A program made the position numbers and the translations under genes. The notes beneath the pieces were generated by a model. That model saw only the letters and a list, made by a program, of their open reading frames with translations. It did not search any database and had not been told where the DNA came from. 15,492 nucleotides of DNA from Acidovorax sp. (lineage in GTDB: Bacteria > Pseudomonadota > Gammaproteobacteria > Burkholderiales > Burkholderiaceae_C), in the NCBI GenBank assembly GCA_030150585.1, contig JASLFM010000442.1:1-15492 (forward strand), read 5' to 3'. Below, one piece after another: positions 1 through 7,796 of the stretch (positions are counted from its first letter, which is position 1; each line of letters starts with the position of its first letter).

Positions 1-334
1 GTTCCTCAAGGAGAAGAACCCGGCGGTCCAGATCGTGGGCGCCCAGCCGCAAGAGGGCTCGCGCATTCCCGGCATCCGCAAGTGGCCCGAGGAGTACCTG
101 CCCAAGATCTACGAGCCGCGCCTGGTGGATGAACTGGTGTACGTGGGCCAGGACGACGCCGAGGACATGTGCCGCCGCCTGGCGCGCGAGGAGGGCATCT
201 TCGGCGGCATTTCCGCAGCCGGCGCCTGCTGGGTGGCGCAGCAGATCGCGGTGCGCGAGCGCAACGCCACCATCGTCTTCGTGGTGTGCGACCGCGGCGA
301 CCGCTACCTGTCCACCGGCGTCTTTCCGGCTTGA
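1..334 (+). CDS. cysM: Cysteine synthase B, C-terminal part (cut by window edge)
   Basis: The reading frame is open from base 2 and ends at TGA 332-334, giving about 110 residues of the C-terminus. CysM is a PLP-dependent O-acetylserine (thiol) lyase that makes cysteine from O-acetylserine and sulfide or thiosulfate in the cytoplasm. The recognisable parts are EEGIFGGISAAGA, the loop near the PLP phosphate and substrate site, and the terminal CDRGDRYLSTGVF block, which is characteristic of CysM rather than CysK. The N-terminal half with the PLP lysine lies outside the window. The internal GTG at 35 is not a real start because homology continues upstream of it. A degenerate palindromic repeat follows the stop directly. 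Confidence 0.93.
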   Translation, partial: FLKEKNPAVQIVGAQPQEGSRIPGIRKWPEEYLPKIYEPRLVDELVYVGQDDAEDMCRRLAREEGIFGGISAAGACWVAQQIAVRERNATIVFVVCDRGDRYLSTGVFPA

Positions 335-337
335 GGC

Positions 338-383
338 AAAAAAGCCCTCTGGCCCTTGATGGACAAGCGCAAACAGCTATAAG
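338..383. repeat. Palindromic intergenic repeat, degenerate copy
   Basis: This stretch lies between the cysM stop and the Nudix start. It starts with an A-run (AAAAAAGCC) and ends in ACAAGCGC...CAGCTAT, the same order of blocks as the copies at 1195-1240 and 7797-7845. The left arm is decayed, so the stem is poor and it is unlikely to be a strong terminator. It is called from alignment with the other two copies in this window. Confidence 0.5.
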
Positions 384-393
384 AACAAGCGCA

Positions 394-957
394 ATGCACT
401 ACGAAACCCGCTTCTGCCCCCACTGCGCCGCGGCGCTCGCCCCCATCGTCATGGCCGAGGACGGCGGCGACAAGGAGCGCCTGCGCTGCCCCGCCTGCGG
501 CTGGACGCACTGGAACAACCCCACGCCGGTGCTGGCTGCCATCGTCGAGCTGGACGGCAAGGTGCTGCTGGCGCGCAACGCCGCCTGGCCGCCGAAGATG
601 TTCGCGCTCATCACCGGCTTCATGGAGGCGGGCGAGTCGCCCCAGGAGGGCATCGCGCGCGAGGTGAAGGAAGAAACCAACCTCGACGTGCTGTCGTGCA
701 GCATCGTCGGCGCCTACGAATTCCTGCGCATGAACCAGGTCATCATCGCCTACCACGTCGTGGCGCGCGGCGAGGTCAGGCTCTCGCCCGAGCTGGTGGA
801 CTGGCGCCTGTACGACCTGCATGAGCTCAAGTGCTGGCCCGCCGGCACGGGCTATGCGCTGGCCGACTGGCTGCGTACGCGCGGACATGAGCCGGTTTTC
901 TTCACGGCCGAGGAAAATGAGGAGCGCCGGCGCGGGCTGGGCCTGCCGAAGGACTGA
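394..957 (+). CDS. Nudix hydrolase with N-terminal zinc ribbon
   Basis: This is a 187-residue cytoplasmic protein. Two CxxC pairs (C8/C11 and C32/C35) form a rubredoxin-like zinc ribbon. The Nudix box starts at G75 (GFMEAGE) and continues to REVKEET at 89-95, matching Gx5Ex7RExxEE; N replaces the usual Gly after EE. Nudix enzymes cleave nucleoside diphosphates linked to another group, using Mg ions held by the Glu residues. The zinc ribbon plus Nudix order recalls NudC (NADH pyrophosphatase), but the NudC SQPWPFPxS block after the box is absent, so I do not assign that substrate. ATG 394 starts just before the zinc ribbon; no good Shine-Dalgarno is visible. The downstream tusA-like gene begins 5 bp after the stop, suggesting co-transcription. 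Confidence 0.85.
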   Translation: MHYETRFCPHCAAALAPIVMAEDGGDKERLRCPACGWTHWNNPTPVLAAIVELDGKVLLARNAAWPPKMFALITGFMEAGESPQEGIAREVKEETNLDVLSCSIVGAYEFLRMNQVIIAYHVVARGEVRLSPELVDWRLYDLHELKCWPAGTGYALADWLRTRGHEPVFFTAEENEERRRGLGLPKD

Positions 958-962
958 AAGAC

Positions 963-1190
963 ATGGACACCCACAAGGAAATCGATACGCGCGGCCTCAA
1001 CTGTCCGCTGCCCATCCTCAAGGCCAAGAAGGCCCTGGCCGACATGGCCAGCGGCCAACTGCTCAAGGTGCTGGCCACCGACAGCGGCTCGCTGCGCGAC
1101 TTCCAGGCGTTCGCCAAGCAGACGGGCAACGAGCTGGTGGAGCAGAAGACGGTGGGTGAGGAATTCATCCACGTGCTGCGCCGCCGCTGA
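963..1190 (+). CDS. TusA/SirA-family sulfurtransferase
   Basis: This is a 75-residue protein of the TusA (SirA-like) fold. The family signature DTRGLNCPLPILKAKKAL holds the persulfide-carrying cysteine C14 in a CPxP motif. TusA proteins pass sulfane sulfur from a cysteine desulfurase to acceptors in tRNA 2-thiolation or molybdenum cofactor synthesis; others serve sulfur oxidation. Length and motif placement fit a stand-alone TusA. The start is supported by AAGGA at 949-953, 9 nt upstream and overlapping the end of the Nudix gene. cysM is a short distance upstream, so the genes share a sulfur theme, but a functional link is inference. Whether it is the true TusA or a paralogue cannot be decided here, so no symbol is given. 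Confidence 0.9.
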   Translation: MDTHKEIDTRGLNCPLPILKAKKALADMASGQLLKVLATDSGSLRDFQAFAKQTGNELVEQKTVGEEFIHVLRRR

Positions 1191-1194
1191 GGTC

Positions 1195-1240
1195 AAAACG
1201 GCTGCCAGCGCCTGCGGAGCAAGCGCAGGCAGCTATCGAA
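1195..1240. repeat. Palindromic intergenic repeat, possible bidirectional terminator
   Basis: This copy lies between the convergent tusA-like gene and galU. A 7-bp perfect stem (1210-1216 GCCTGCG with 1224-1230 CGCAGGC) encloses a 7-nt loop. It extends by three further pairs (AGC 1207-1209 with GCT 1232-1234) past a bulged A. AAAA precedes it at 1195-1198, which reads as a T-run on the minus strand, so it could end the valS-galU transcript. The plus-strand side ends in AGCTATCGAAA with no T-run. It aligns block for block with the copy at 7797-7845. Confidence 0.6.
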
Positions 1241-1241
1241 A

Positions 1242-2126
1242 TCAGAGCGTTAGCGTCTTCAGGTATTCGCGGAACTGCGCGCCCACCTGCGGGTGCTGGA
1301 GCGCCAGTTCCACCGTTGCTTCCAGAAAGCCTTCCTTGCTGCCGCAGTCGTAGCGCTTGCCCGCGTACCGGAAGGCGTACACGGTCTCGTGGTGCATCAG
1401 GCGCTCGATGGCGTCGGTGAGCTGGATCTCGCCGCCCACGCCCTTGGGCTGGTTGCGGATTTCCTCGAAGATGCGTGGCGTGAGCACGTAGCGGCCCGCC
1501 ACGCCCATGCGCGACGGGGCCTTCTCGGGCGCGGGTTTTTCCACGATTTCGTCGATGCGCATGAGGGCGCCGCCCGCGGCCTCGCCCTTCACGATGCCGT
1601 AGCGCTTGGTGTGTTCGAGCGGCACTTCCTGCACTGCGAGCAGCGAGCGGCCCTGCTTGGCGAAGGCGGCCGTCATCTGCGCCATCACGCCGGGGCCGCC
1701 GCTCTCACCCACCATCAGGTCGTCGGCCAGCAGCACGGCGAAGGGCTCGTTGCCCACCAGCGGCTCGGCGCACAGCACCGCGTGGCCCAACCCCAGGCTG
1801 CGGGGCTGGCGCACGAACAGGCAGTTCATGTCGTCGGGGCTGATGCTGTGCACCAGCTCCAGCATCTCGCGCTTGCCGGCCTGCTCCAGCTCGTTCTCCA
1901 GCTCGTAGGCGGTGTCGAAGTGGTCTTCGATGGCGCGCTTGCTGCGGCCGGTGACGAAGACCATGTCGCGGATGCCGGCCTCGTAGGCCTCTTCCACGGC
2001 GTACTGGATCAGCGGCTTGTCCACCACGGGCAGCATTTCCTTGGGCGATGCCTTGGTGGCGGGCAGGAAGCGCGTGCCCAGGCCTGCAACGGGGAAGACG
2101 GCCTTGCGGATGCGGGAGGGGGTCAT
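1242..2126 (-). CDS. galU: UTP-glucose-1-phosphate uridylyltransferase
   Basis: This 294-residue protein makes UDP-glucose from UTP and glucose-1-phosphate, the sugar donor for surface polysaccharide and for the galactose pathway. The nucleotide-binding signature is near the N-terminus: GLGTR (15-19), then [19 protein letters not shown] with lysines 25 and 29. Later family blocks are [31 protein letters not shown] and [10 protein letters not shown]. Length is typical of bacterial GalU. The frame is open far upstream inside valS, but ATG 2126 begins the family sequence and has AGAGAG-type purines upstream. The valS stop is 20 bp upstream, so the two genes are probably co-transcribed. The repeat at 1195-1240 lies just beyond the stop. 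Confidence 0.95.
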   Translation of the reverse strand: MTPSRIRKAVFPVAGLGTRFLPATKASPKEMLPVVDKPLIQYAVEEAYEAGIRDMVFVTGRSKRAIEDHFDTAYELENELEQAGKREMLELVHSISPDDMNCLFVRQPRSLGLGHAVLCAEPLVGNEPFAVLLADDLMVGESGGPGVMAQMTAAFAKQGRSLLAVQEVPLEHTKRYGIVKGEAAGGALMRIDEIVEKPAPEKAPSRMGVAGRYVLTPRIFEEIRNQPKGVGGEIQLTDAIERLMHHETVYAFRYAGKRYDCGSKEGFLEATVELALQHPQVGAQFREYLKTLTL

Positions 2127-2146
2127 GCGGCGGCTCTCTCTTCGAG

Positions 2147-5026
2147 TCAGCCCAGGCGGGCGAGTTGTTCCTGGATGCGCGCCAGGGTGGCGCCGAAGTC
2201 GGCCACGCGCTTCTTCTCCTGCTCGATCACGGCGGGCGGGGCTTTGGCGACGAAGGCCTCGTTGCCGAGCTTGCCATGGGCCTTGGCGATCTCGCCTTCG
2301 ATGCGCGCCGCTTCCTTGGCGAGGCGGGCCTTCTCGGCGGCCACGTCGATCTCGACGAACAGCGCGAGGCGGGTGTCGCCCACCACGTTGACGGGCGCGT
2401 TCTGCGCGGCCTGGGCCCAGGCGGCCTCGTCGTCGAACACCTTCACTTCGCTGAGCTTGGCCAGGGCCTGCACCACGGGGGCCGCGCCGCGCATGAAAGC
2501 GGCATCGCCCACGGCGTACAGCGGCAGGCGCTGCGCGGGTGAGACGCCCATTTCGCCCCGCAGCGTGCGGCAGGCGTCCACCAGGGCCTTGAGGCGTTCG
2601 ACGTGGGCGATAGCAGCCTCGTCGATCTTCTCGGGCTGGGCCTGCGGATAGCGCGCGATGCTCACGGAATCGCCAGGCAGGCCCGCGACGGGCGCGACCT
2701 TCTGCCACAGCGCTTCGGTGATGAACGGGATGATGGGGTGCGCCAGGCGCAGGATGGCTTCGAGCGTGCGGATCAGCGTGCGGCGTGTGGCGCGCTGCTC
2801 GGCCTCGCCGCCGGTCTGGATCTGCACCTTGGCGATTTCCAGGTACCAGTCGCAGAACTCGTTCCACACGAAGTCGTAGATGGCATTGGCCACGTTGTCG
2901 AGGCGGAACTCGGCAAAGCCCTTGGCCACCTCGGCCTCCACCTTCTGCAGCTGCGAGGCGATCCAGCGGTCGCACTGGCTGAAGTGCATGTAGCCGTGGA
3001 ATTCACCGCCCGGCTGGCATTGCTCCTTGGTGTGTTCCTTGAGGCCGCAGTCCTGGCCTTCGCAGTTCATCAGCACGAAGCGCGAGGCGTTCCAGAGCTT
3101 GTTGCAGAAGTTGCGGTAGCCCTCGCAGCGCTTGCTGTCGAAGTTGATGCTGCGGCCCAGCGACGCCAGCGCCGCGAAGGTGAAGCGCAGCGCGTCGGCG
3201 CCATAGGCAGGAATGCCCTCGGGAAATTCCTTTTGCGTGTTCTTGCGCACCTGGGGCGCGGTCTCGGGGCGGCGCAGGCCCTGGGTGCGTTTTTCCAGCA
3301 GGGGTTCGAGCGCGATGCCGTCGATCAGGTCCACGGGGTCGAGCACGTTGCCCTCGGATTTGCTCATCTTCTTGCCCTGCGCGTCGCGCACCAGGCCGTG
3401 GATGTAGACGTGCTTGAACGGCACGCGGCCCGTGAAGTGCGTGGTCATCATGATCATCCGGGCGACCCAGAAGAAGATGATGTCGTAGCCCGTGACGAGC
3501 ACGGAGGAGGGCAGATAGAGGTTGTAGTCGTCGGTGGCCGCGTCCGTCTGGTTCGGCCAGCCCATGGTGCTGAAGGGCACGAGGGCCGAGGAGTACCAGG
3601 TGTCGAGCACGTCCTCGTCGCGGCGCAGCTGCTTGCCCGGGGCTTGCGCCTGCGCTTCGGCCTCGTCCTTGGCCACGTAGACGTTGCCGTCCTCGTCGTA
3701 CCATGCCGGGATCTGATGGCCCCACCAGAGCTGGCGCGAAATGCACCAGTCCTGGATGTTGTTCATCCATTGGTTGTAGGTATTGACCCAGTTCTCGGGC
3801 ACGAACTGCACCTGGCCGCTCGCCACGGCGTCAATGGCCTTTTGCGCGATGCTCTTGCCCGTGGCGTCGCCTTCGCCCACCTTGCCCATGGCCACGAACC
3901 ACTGGTCCGTGAGCATGGGCTCGATCACCTGGCCGGTGCGCGTGCAAATGGGCACCATGAGCTTGTGCTTCTTGGTCTCGACCAGCAGGCCCTGGGCCTC
4001 CAGGTCGGCCACGATGGCCTTGCGCGCCACGAAGCGGTCCATGCCGCGGTACTTTGCGGGCGCGTTGTCGCTGATCGTGGCGGTAAGCGTGAGCACCACT
4101 TCCATCGGCAAGCGGTGGCGCTGGCCCACTTGGTAGTCGTTCGGATCGTGGGCGGGCGTGACCTTCACCACGCCCGTGCCGAACTCGCGGTCCACATACT
4201 CGTCGGCAATGATGGGGATCTCGCGGCCCACCAGCGGCAGCTTCACGGTCTGGCCGATCAGGTGTTTGTAGCGTTCGTCCTCGGGGTGGACCATCACCGC
4301 CACGTCGCCCAGCATCGTTTCCGGTCGTGTGGTGGCCACTACCAGCTGGCCGCTGCCGTCGGAGAGCGGGTAGGCGATGTGCCAGAGCGAACCGTCTTTC
4401 TCCTCGTTCTCCACCTCCAGGTCGGACACGGCGGACTGCAGCACCGGGTCCCAGTTCACGAGACGCTTGCCGCGGTAGATCAGGCCCTGCCGGTACAGGC
4501 GCACGAAGGTTTCGGTCACCACCTTGGACAGCTTGTCGTCCATCGTGAAGTACTCGCGGCTCCAGTCCACGCTATCGCCCATGCGGCGCATCTGCGTGGT
4601 AATGGTGTTGCCGCTCTTTTCCTTCCACTCCCACACCTTGGCAACGAAATTCTTGCGGCCCAGGTCATGGCGGCTCACGCCCTGGTCCTGCAGCTGGCGC
4701 TCCACCACGATCTGCGTGGCAATACCCGCGTGGTCCGTGCCTGGCACCCAGGCCGTGTTGAAGCCCCGCATGCGGTGGTAGCGCGTGAGGCTGTCCATGA
4801 TCGTCTGGTTAAACGCATGGCCCATGTGCAGCGTGCCCGTCACGTTGGGCGGCGGCAGCTGGATGCAGAACGCGGGCTCGCCCGCCTGGGGCCGCTGCGT
4901 GCCCCGGTAGCCCGCCGCGCCATAGCCCCGGCGCTCCCACTCGGGGCCCCAGTGGGCTTCGAGGCTGGCGGGTTCGAAGGATTTGGACAGGCTGTCCAGG
5001 CCGGGTTGTGCAGGGGTGTCGCTCAT
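2147..5026 (-). CDS. valS: Valine-tRNA ligase
   Basis: This is a 959-residue class I aminoacyl-tRNA synthetase that charges tRNA-Val and edits misactivated threonine. The HIGH motif appears as HMGH at 67-70 after PPPNVTGTL, and KMSKS is at 553-557. Between them are the editing insertion ([19 protein letters not shown]) and the tRNA-synthetase core ([32 protein letters not shown]). The C-terminus has the anticodon-binding domain and a charged coiled-coil tail (about the last 65 residues) typical of ValS. Length is close to the E. coli enzyme. I prefer ATG 5026: the in-frame ATG at 5044 lies inside a perfect terminator-like hairpin. No clear Shine-Dalgarno precedes either. galU follows 20 bp downstream. 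Confidence 0.96.
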   Translation of the reverse strand: MSDTPAQPGLDSLSKSFEPASLEAHWGPEWERRGYGAAGYRGTQRPQAGEPAFCIQLPPPNVTGTLHMGHAFNQTIMDSLTRYHRMRGFNTAWVPGTDHAGIATQIVVERQLQDQGVSRHDLGRKNFVAKVWEWKEKSGNTITTQMRRMGDSVDWSREYFTMDDKLSKVVTETFVRLYRQGLIYRGKRLVNWDPVLQSAVSDLEVENEEKDGSLWHIAYPLSDGSGQLVVATTRPETMLGDVAVMVHPEDERYKHLIGQTVKLPLVGREIPIIADEYVDREFGTGVVKVTPAHDPNDYQVGQRHRLPMEVVLTLTATISDNAPAKYRGMDRFVARKAIVADLEAQGLLVETKKHKLMVPICTRTGQVIEPMLTDQWFVAMGKVGEGDATGKSIAQKAIDAVASGQVQFVPENWVNTYNQWMNNIQDWCISRQLWWGHQIPAWYDEDGNVYVAKDEAEAQAQAPGKQLRRDEDVLDTWYSSALVPFSTMGWPNQTDAATDDYNLYLPSSVLVTGYDIIFFWVARMIMMTTHFTGRVPFKHVYIHGLVRDAQGKKMSKSEGNVLDPVDLIDGIALEPLLEKRTQGLRRPETAPQVRKNTQKEFPEGIPAYGADALRFTFAALASLGRSINFDSKRCEGYRNFCNKLWNASRFVLMNCEGQDCGLKEHTKEQCQPGGEFHGYMHFSQCDRWIASQLQKVEAEVAKGFAEFRLDNVANAIYDFVWNEFCDWYLEIAKVQIQTGGEAEQRATRRTLIRTLEAILRLAHPIIPFITEALWQKVAPVAGLPGDSVSIARYPQAQPEKIDEAAIAHVERLKALVDACRTLRGEMGVSPAQRLPLYAVGDAAFMRGAAPVVQALAKLSEVKVFDDEAAWAQAAQNAPVNVVGDTRLALFVEIDVAAEKARLAKEAARIEGEIAKAHGKLGNEAFVAKAPPAVIEQEKKRVADFGATLARIQEQLARLG

Positions 5027-5034
5027 GGCAAATG

Positions 5035-5059
5035 AAAACGGCATCCCGGGGGATGCCGT
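5035..5059 (-). terminator. Perfect hairpin plus T-tract between the VOC gene and valS
   Basis: On the minus strand a perfect 10-bp stem (ACGGCATCCC with GGGATGCCGT, 2-nt loop) is followed directly by TTTT. It lies between the VOC gene stop (5108) and the valS start (5026), so it probably ends VOC transcription. It sits only about 10 nt before valS, so it may also act as a valS attenuator: GACGG, overlapping the left arm, can instead pair with CCGTC upstream (plus positions 5056-5060 with 5073-5077). Confidence 0.7.
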
Positions 5060-5107
5060 CTGGTGGGTGAATGACGGATGGGCTTGATTTTACCGGCCCC
5101 GCTGCCG

Positions 5108-5731
5108 TCAATGCGGCACGAACTCCGGCCGGTCGTTGCTCTGCGGCTTGAGCGGCTGGCTGGCCTTGCCCTCGGCGCGTTCCTTGCGCCATTGCTCCTT
5201 GCGCGCGGTCCATTCGGCCAGGCGTGCGTGGGCGATGGTGCTGTCCTTGGCCATCTGCTCTTCGTTGGCGAGTTGCGCCGACAGCTCCAGGCGGATGCCG
5301 TTGGGGTCGAAGAAGTAGATGCTCTTGAAGATGTGGTGGTCGGTCACGCCCAGCACCTCCACGCCGTGGGCCTGCAGGCGGGCCTTGGTGTTTTCGAGCT
5401 CCTGCACGGTGTTCACGCGGAAGGCGATGTGGTTGACCCACAGTGGCGTGTTGGGCGAGGGCTCGGCCTTCACGTCGTCGCCCAGGTCGAAGAAGGCGAT
5501 GAACGAGCCGTCCTGCAGGCGGAAGAAGAAATGCGTGTACGGGCAGTATTCGCCCGTGCTCGGCACGTAGTCGCTCTGAATGATGTGGTACAGCGGCAGG
5601 CCCAGGATGTCTTCGTAGAAGTGGCGCGTTTCCTCGGCGTCGCGGGCCTTGTAGGCGTAGTGGTGCAACTGCTGGATGGCGGCGGGTGCGGGCAGGCCGG
5701 CGAGGTCGGCGGGTTGCAGAACGGCGTTCAT
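5108..5731 (-). CDS. VOC-fold metalloprotein (glyoxalase/ring-cleavage dioxygenase superfamily)
   Basis: This 207-residue protein has the paired beta-alpha-beta-beta-beta modules of the vicinal oxygen chelate fold. Module 1 begins LHHYAYKARDAEETRHFYEDILGLPL (about 22-47); module 2 begins at WVNHIAFRV (98-106) and ends with FFDPNGIRLEL (140-150). Likely metal ligands are H23 or H24, H101 and E149. The last ~55 residues are a charged tail rich in Lys, Arg and Glu that is not part of the fold. The substrate cannot be told from sequence: glyoxalase, dioxygenase and antibiotic-binding members all share this fold. The start is well supported by AAGGAG at 5739-5744, 7 nt upstream of ATG 5731. It diverges from an SDR-fold gene. 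Confidence 0.85.
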   Translation of the reverse strand: MNAVLQPADLAGLPAPAAIQQLHHYAYKARDAEETRHFYEDILGLPLYHIIQSDYVPSTGEYCPYTHFFFRLQDGSFIAFFDLGDDVKAEPSPNTPLWVNHIAFRVNTVQELENTKARLQAHGVEVLGVTDHHIFKSIYFFDPNGIRLELSAQLANEEQMAKDSTIAHARLAEWTARKEQWRKERAEGKASQPLKPQSNDRPEFVPH

Positions 5732-5752
5732 GGGTTGGCTCCTTGGATGGAT

Positions 5753-5774
5753 TTGCGAATTGTACTATTCGTAA
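5753..5774 (-). promoter_or_regulatory. Candidate promoter -10 and overlapping operator of the VOC gene
   Basis: This is an AT-rich island in an otherwise GC-rich window. An inverted repeat TTGCGAAT / ATTCGTAA (one mismatched pair, 6-nt spacer TGTACT) overlaps a good minus-strand -10 hexamer, TACAAT (plus 5759-5764). No convincing -35 hexamer is visible 16-18 nt upstream. The geometry suggests a repressor site over the promoter; MarR-type or TetR-type regulators use such sites, but no such gene is in the window. Confidence 0.45.
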
Positions 5775-5847
5775 TTGATTTACGTTAGGTTAATTTTGGG
5801 TCGAAACCGTCTTGCCGAGCAGGGGAGTGGATTGGGTTGCATGCCAA

Positions 5848-5898
5848 ATGTGGACGGCGTCCACTCTTCGTGGTACTTTATGTGGACACCATTCACAT
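5848..5898 (+). promoter_or_regulatory. Candidate operator region of the SDR gene, repeated ATGTGGAC
   Basis: The octamer ATGTGGAC occurs at 5848-5855 and 5880-5887, exactly 32 bp apart, about three helical turns. The first copy is half of a perfect inverted repeat, GTGGAC-GGC-GTCCAC (5850-5864). The second overlaps another, ATGTG-N9-CACAT (5880-5898). The region ends directly at the SDR ribosome-binding site. Regular spacing and dyads suggest a dimeric regulator binding twice; its identity is unknown. Confidence 0.45.
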
Positions 5899-5908
5899 AG
5901 GAGCGCAC

Positions 5909-6706
5909 ATGCTGCTTGCAAACCAGACGGCCGTGGTCTACGGCGGAGGCGGGGCCATCGGGGGCGCTGCCGCCAGGGCTTTTGCGAGGGAGGGGGCCCA
6001 GGTCTTTCTGGCCGGGCGCTGCCAGGCCAAGCTGGATGCCGTCGTGACCGATATCCGCACGGCGGGCGGCCGCGCCGAGGGGGCTTCACTCGACGCGCTG
6101 GATGCCGCCACGGTCGACCGCCATGCCGATGATGTAGCACAGCGGACGGGCGGCATCGACATCGCGCTCAATGCGGTGGGCTTCGCGCATGTGCAGGGCA
6201 CGCCGTTCCTCGGGCTTTCGCTGGCCGACTACGAGCACCCCATTGCGGCCTACACGCGGTGCAACTTCATCACCGCCCAGGCGGTGGCGCGGCACATGGC
6301 GCGCCGGGGTTCGGGCGTCATCCTCACGCTGTCCACGCCGGGCGCGCGCCTGCCGGGGCCAGGGTATCTGGGCAACTGCGTGTCCAGCGCGGCCGTGGAG
6401 GCGCTGTCGCGGCACCTTGCGGGCGAGCTGGGCGCACAGGGCGTGCGCGTCGTTTGCGTGCGGCCGCATGCGATCCCGGAGGCGCTGGAGCATGGTTCGC
6501 ATACCCGCGAAGTGTTCAAGCCCGCGGCCCAGGCCGGGGGCATGACGGTGGAGGACATGCTGGGTGGAGCCGCTGCGGGCACGCTGCTCAAGCGCATGCC
6601 GACACTCGACCAGGTAGCCCGCACCATTGCCTTCCTGGCGTCTCCCCATGCGGGGGCGATCACCGGCACGGTGGCCAACCTCAGCTGCGGCTTTCTGGTG
6701 GATTGA
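5909..6706 (+). CDS. SDR-fold protein lacking the YxxxK catalytic motif
   Basis: This 265-residue protein has the short-chain dehydrogenase/reductase Rossmann fold. The cofactor loop is GGGGAIGGA (12-20), R37 follows the second strand as in NADP-preferring members, and NAVG (88-91) replaces NNAG. N119 and S142 fit the usual catalytic Asn and Ser. Where Tyr and Lys should be, the chain reads NCVSSAAVEAL, so N156 and S160 replace both; Y153 is three residues off. The protein may therefore bind nucleotide without classical reduction, or use another mechanism. ATG 5909 is chosen because AGGAG (5899-5903) precedes it at 5 nt, and the fold begins there; the frame is open further upstream but without a site. 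It diverges from the VOC gene. Confidence 0.85.
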   Translation: MLLANQTAVVYGGGGAIGGAAARAFAREGAQVFLAGRCQAKLDAVVTDIRTAGGRAEGASLDALDAATVDRHADDVAQRTGGIDIALNAVGFAHVQGTPFLGLSLADYEHPIAAYTRCNFITAQAVARHMARRGSGVILTLSTPGARLPGPGYLGNCVSSAAVEALSRHLAGELGAQGVRVVCVRPHAIPEALEHGSHTREVFKPAAQAGGMTVEDMLGGAAAGTLLKRMPTLDQVARTIAFLASPHAGAITGTVANLSCGFLVD

Positions 6707-6710
6707 ACGC

Positions 6711-6728
6711 GCCTTGCAGCGGCAAGGC
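6711..6728. terminator. Short hairpin between convergent SDR and tctC-like genes
   Basis: A perfect 7-bp stem, GCCTTGC (6711-6717) with GCAAGGC (6722-6728), and a 4-nt loop lie 4 bp after the SDR stop. There is no T-run on either side, so it is at most a weak intrinsic terminator. Nothing else is evident in the 90-bp convergent gap 6707-6796. Confidence 0.4.
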
Positions 6729-6796
6729 CAAGATAGTGGTCCAAGGCAAACTGCCCTCTGCCGGGCCGTCGATGGACGAAGAAAAACTACAGGCGG

Positions 6797-7765
6797 TCAG
6801 TCGACCTTGATGTTCTCGGCCTTGATGATTTCGGCCCAGCGTGTGGATTCGCGGCGCACCCGGTCCTCGAATTCGGCCGGGCTGCTGTTCACGATCTGGA
6901 AGCCGTCGCCCTCCATCTTGACTTTGACCGCCGGGTCGGCCAGCGTTTTGCGCAGCGCGGCCTGCACGTGCTCGAAGATGGGCGCGGGCACGCCCTTGGG
7001 CACCATCATGCCGATCCAAGACTGGGCCACGTAGCCCGGCACGGCGGAGCCGATGGGAGGCACGTTAGGCAACTGGGGCAGGTGCTCGGGGCTGCCGATG
7101 GCGACCACGTTGGCTTGGCCGGTCTTGGCGTACTGGATCACGGTGGGCAGGCTGCCGATGATCATGTCCACCTCGCCGCCGAGCAGAGCGGTGATCATGG
7201 GGCCACCGCCGCGGTAGGGCACGTGCATGAGCTTCACGCCCGCTTGTCGCGCGAAGGCCACGGGCTGCAGGTGGTTGGAGCCGCCCACGCCGGACGAGCC
7301 GTAGTTGATCTTGCCCGGCTCGGCCTTGGCGGTGTCGATCACGGCCTTCAGGGAGGTCAGGCCCGACTTCCTGGAGGTGACCAGCGCCATGGGCATGGTG
7401 CCGATCAGGCTCACGTAGTCGAAGGACTTAAAGGTGTCGTACTTGATGTCGTAGAGGCTGCCGTTCACGGCGTGCGAGTCGAACACCAGCAGCAGCGTGT
7501 AGCCATCGGGCGCGGCGCGCGCAGCCTCGTAGGTGCCGATGGTGCCGGAGGCGCCTCCACGGTTGTCCACGATGACGTTCTGGCCCATGTACTCCGAGAA
7601 CTTCTGCGAGATGGCGCGCGCCACGTAGTCTACCGAGCCGCCGGGCGGGAAGGGCACGATGAGCCGCACGGGCTTGGCGGGGTAACCACCCTGCGCGTGG
7701 GTGCCGAGGGCGAGGCCGGCGAGAGCGCAGGCGAGCAGCGAGCGGGCGAGGGTCTTGCGTTGCAT
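6797..7765 (-). CDS. Bug/TctC-family periplasmic solute-binding protein
   Basis: This 322-residue exported receptor belongs to the tripartite tricarboxylate transporter (TTT) class. The signal peptide is clear: MQRKT, a hydrophobic core (LLACALAGLALG), then THA, with likely cleavage after A24. The mature start GYPAKPVRLIVPFPPGGSVD and the later block DNRGGASGTIGTYEAA are hallmarks of the Bug family, whose members bind mostly carboxylates. Comamonadaceae carry very many orphan Bug genes, and no tctA or tctB membrane gene is present here. Its place after the CoA-transferase/dehydrogenase cluster suggests it captures the carboxylate that cluster consumes; this is inference. GGAGA lies upstream of ATG 7765. 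A terminator-like repeat separates it from the gene upstream. Confidence 0.9.
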   Translation of the reverse strand: MQRKTLARSLLACALAGLALGTHAQGGYPAKPVRLIVPFPPGGSVDYVARAISQKFSEYMGQNVIVDNRGGASGTIGTYEAARAAPDGYTLLLVFDSHAVNGSLYDIKYDTFKSFDYVSLIGTMPMALVTSRKSGLTSLKAVIDTAKAEPGKINYGSSGVGGSNHLQPVAFARQAGVKLMHVPYRGGGPMITALLGGEVDMIIGSLPTVIQYAKTGQANVVAIGSPEHLPQLPNVPPIGSAVPGYVAQSWIGMMVPKGVPAPIFEHVQAALRKTLADPAVKVKMEGDGFQIVNSSPAEFEDRVRRESTRWAEIIKAENIKVD

Positions 7766-7796
7766 GGTGCTTGTCTCCTGGTGTTCGTTTATGAAG

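Noticed and set aside
1293..2651. A 452-codon plus-strand frame opposite galU and the end of valS
   Set aside because: It crosses two real genes, with no domain and no ribosome-binding site.
2127..2975. An N-terminal extension of GalU by about 283 residues, since the frame is open into valS
   Set aside because: The extension is Arg/Gly-rich frame-shadow sequence overlapping valS; GalU homology begins exactly at ATG 2126.
2603..5035. An 810-codon open frame on the plus strand opposite valS
   Set aside because: It is antisense to an unmistakable ValS, rich in His, Ala, Val and Gly, and has no recognisable domain. Long antisense frames are expected in high-GC DNA.
5027..5044. valS start at ATG 5044
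   Set aside because: This ATG lies within the stem of a perfect terminator-like hairpin. It remains possible but is less likely than 5026.
5035..5110. A T-box riboswitch before valS
   Set aside because: There is no room for the T-box stems and the element is not expected in this lineage; only a simple hairpin and one alternative pairing are visible.
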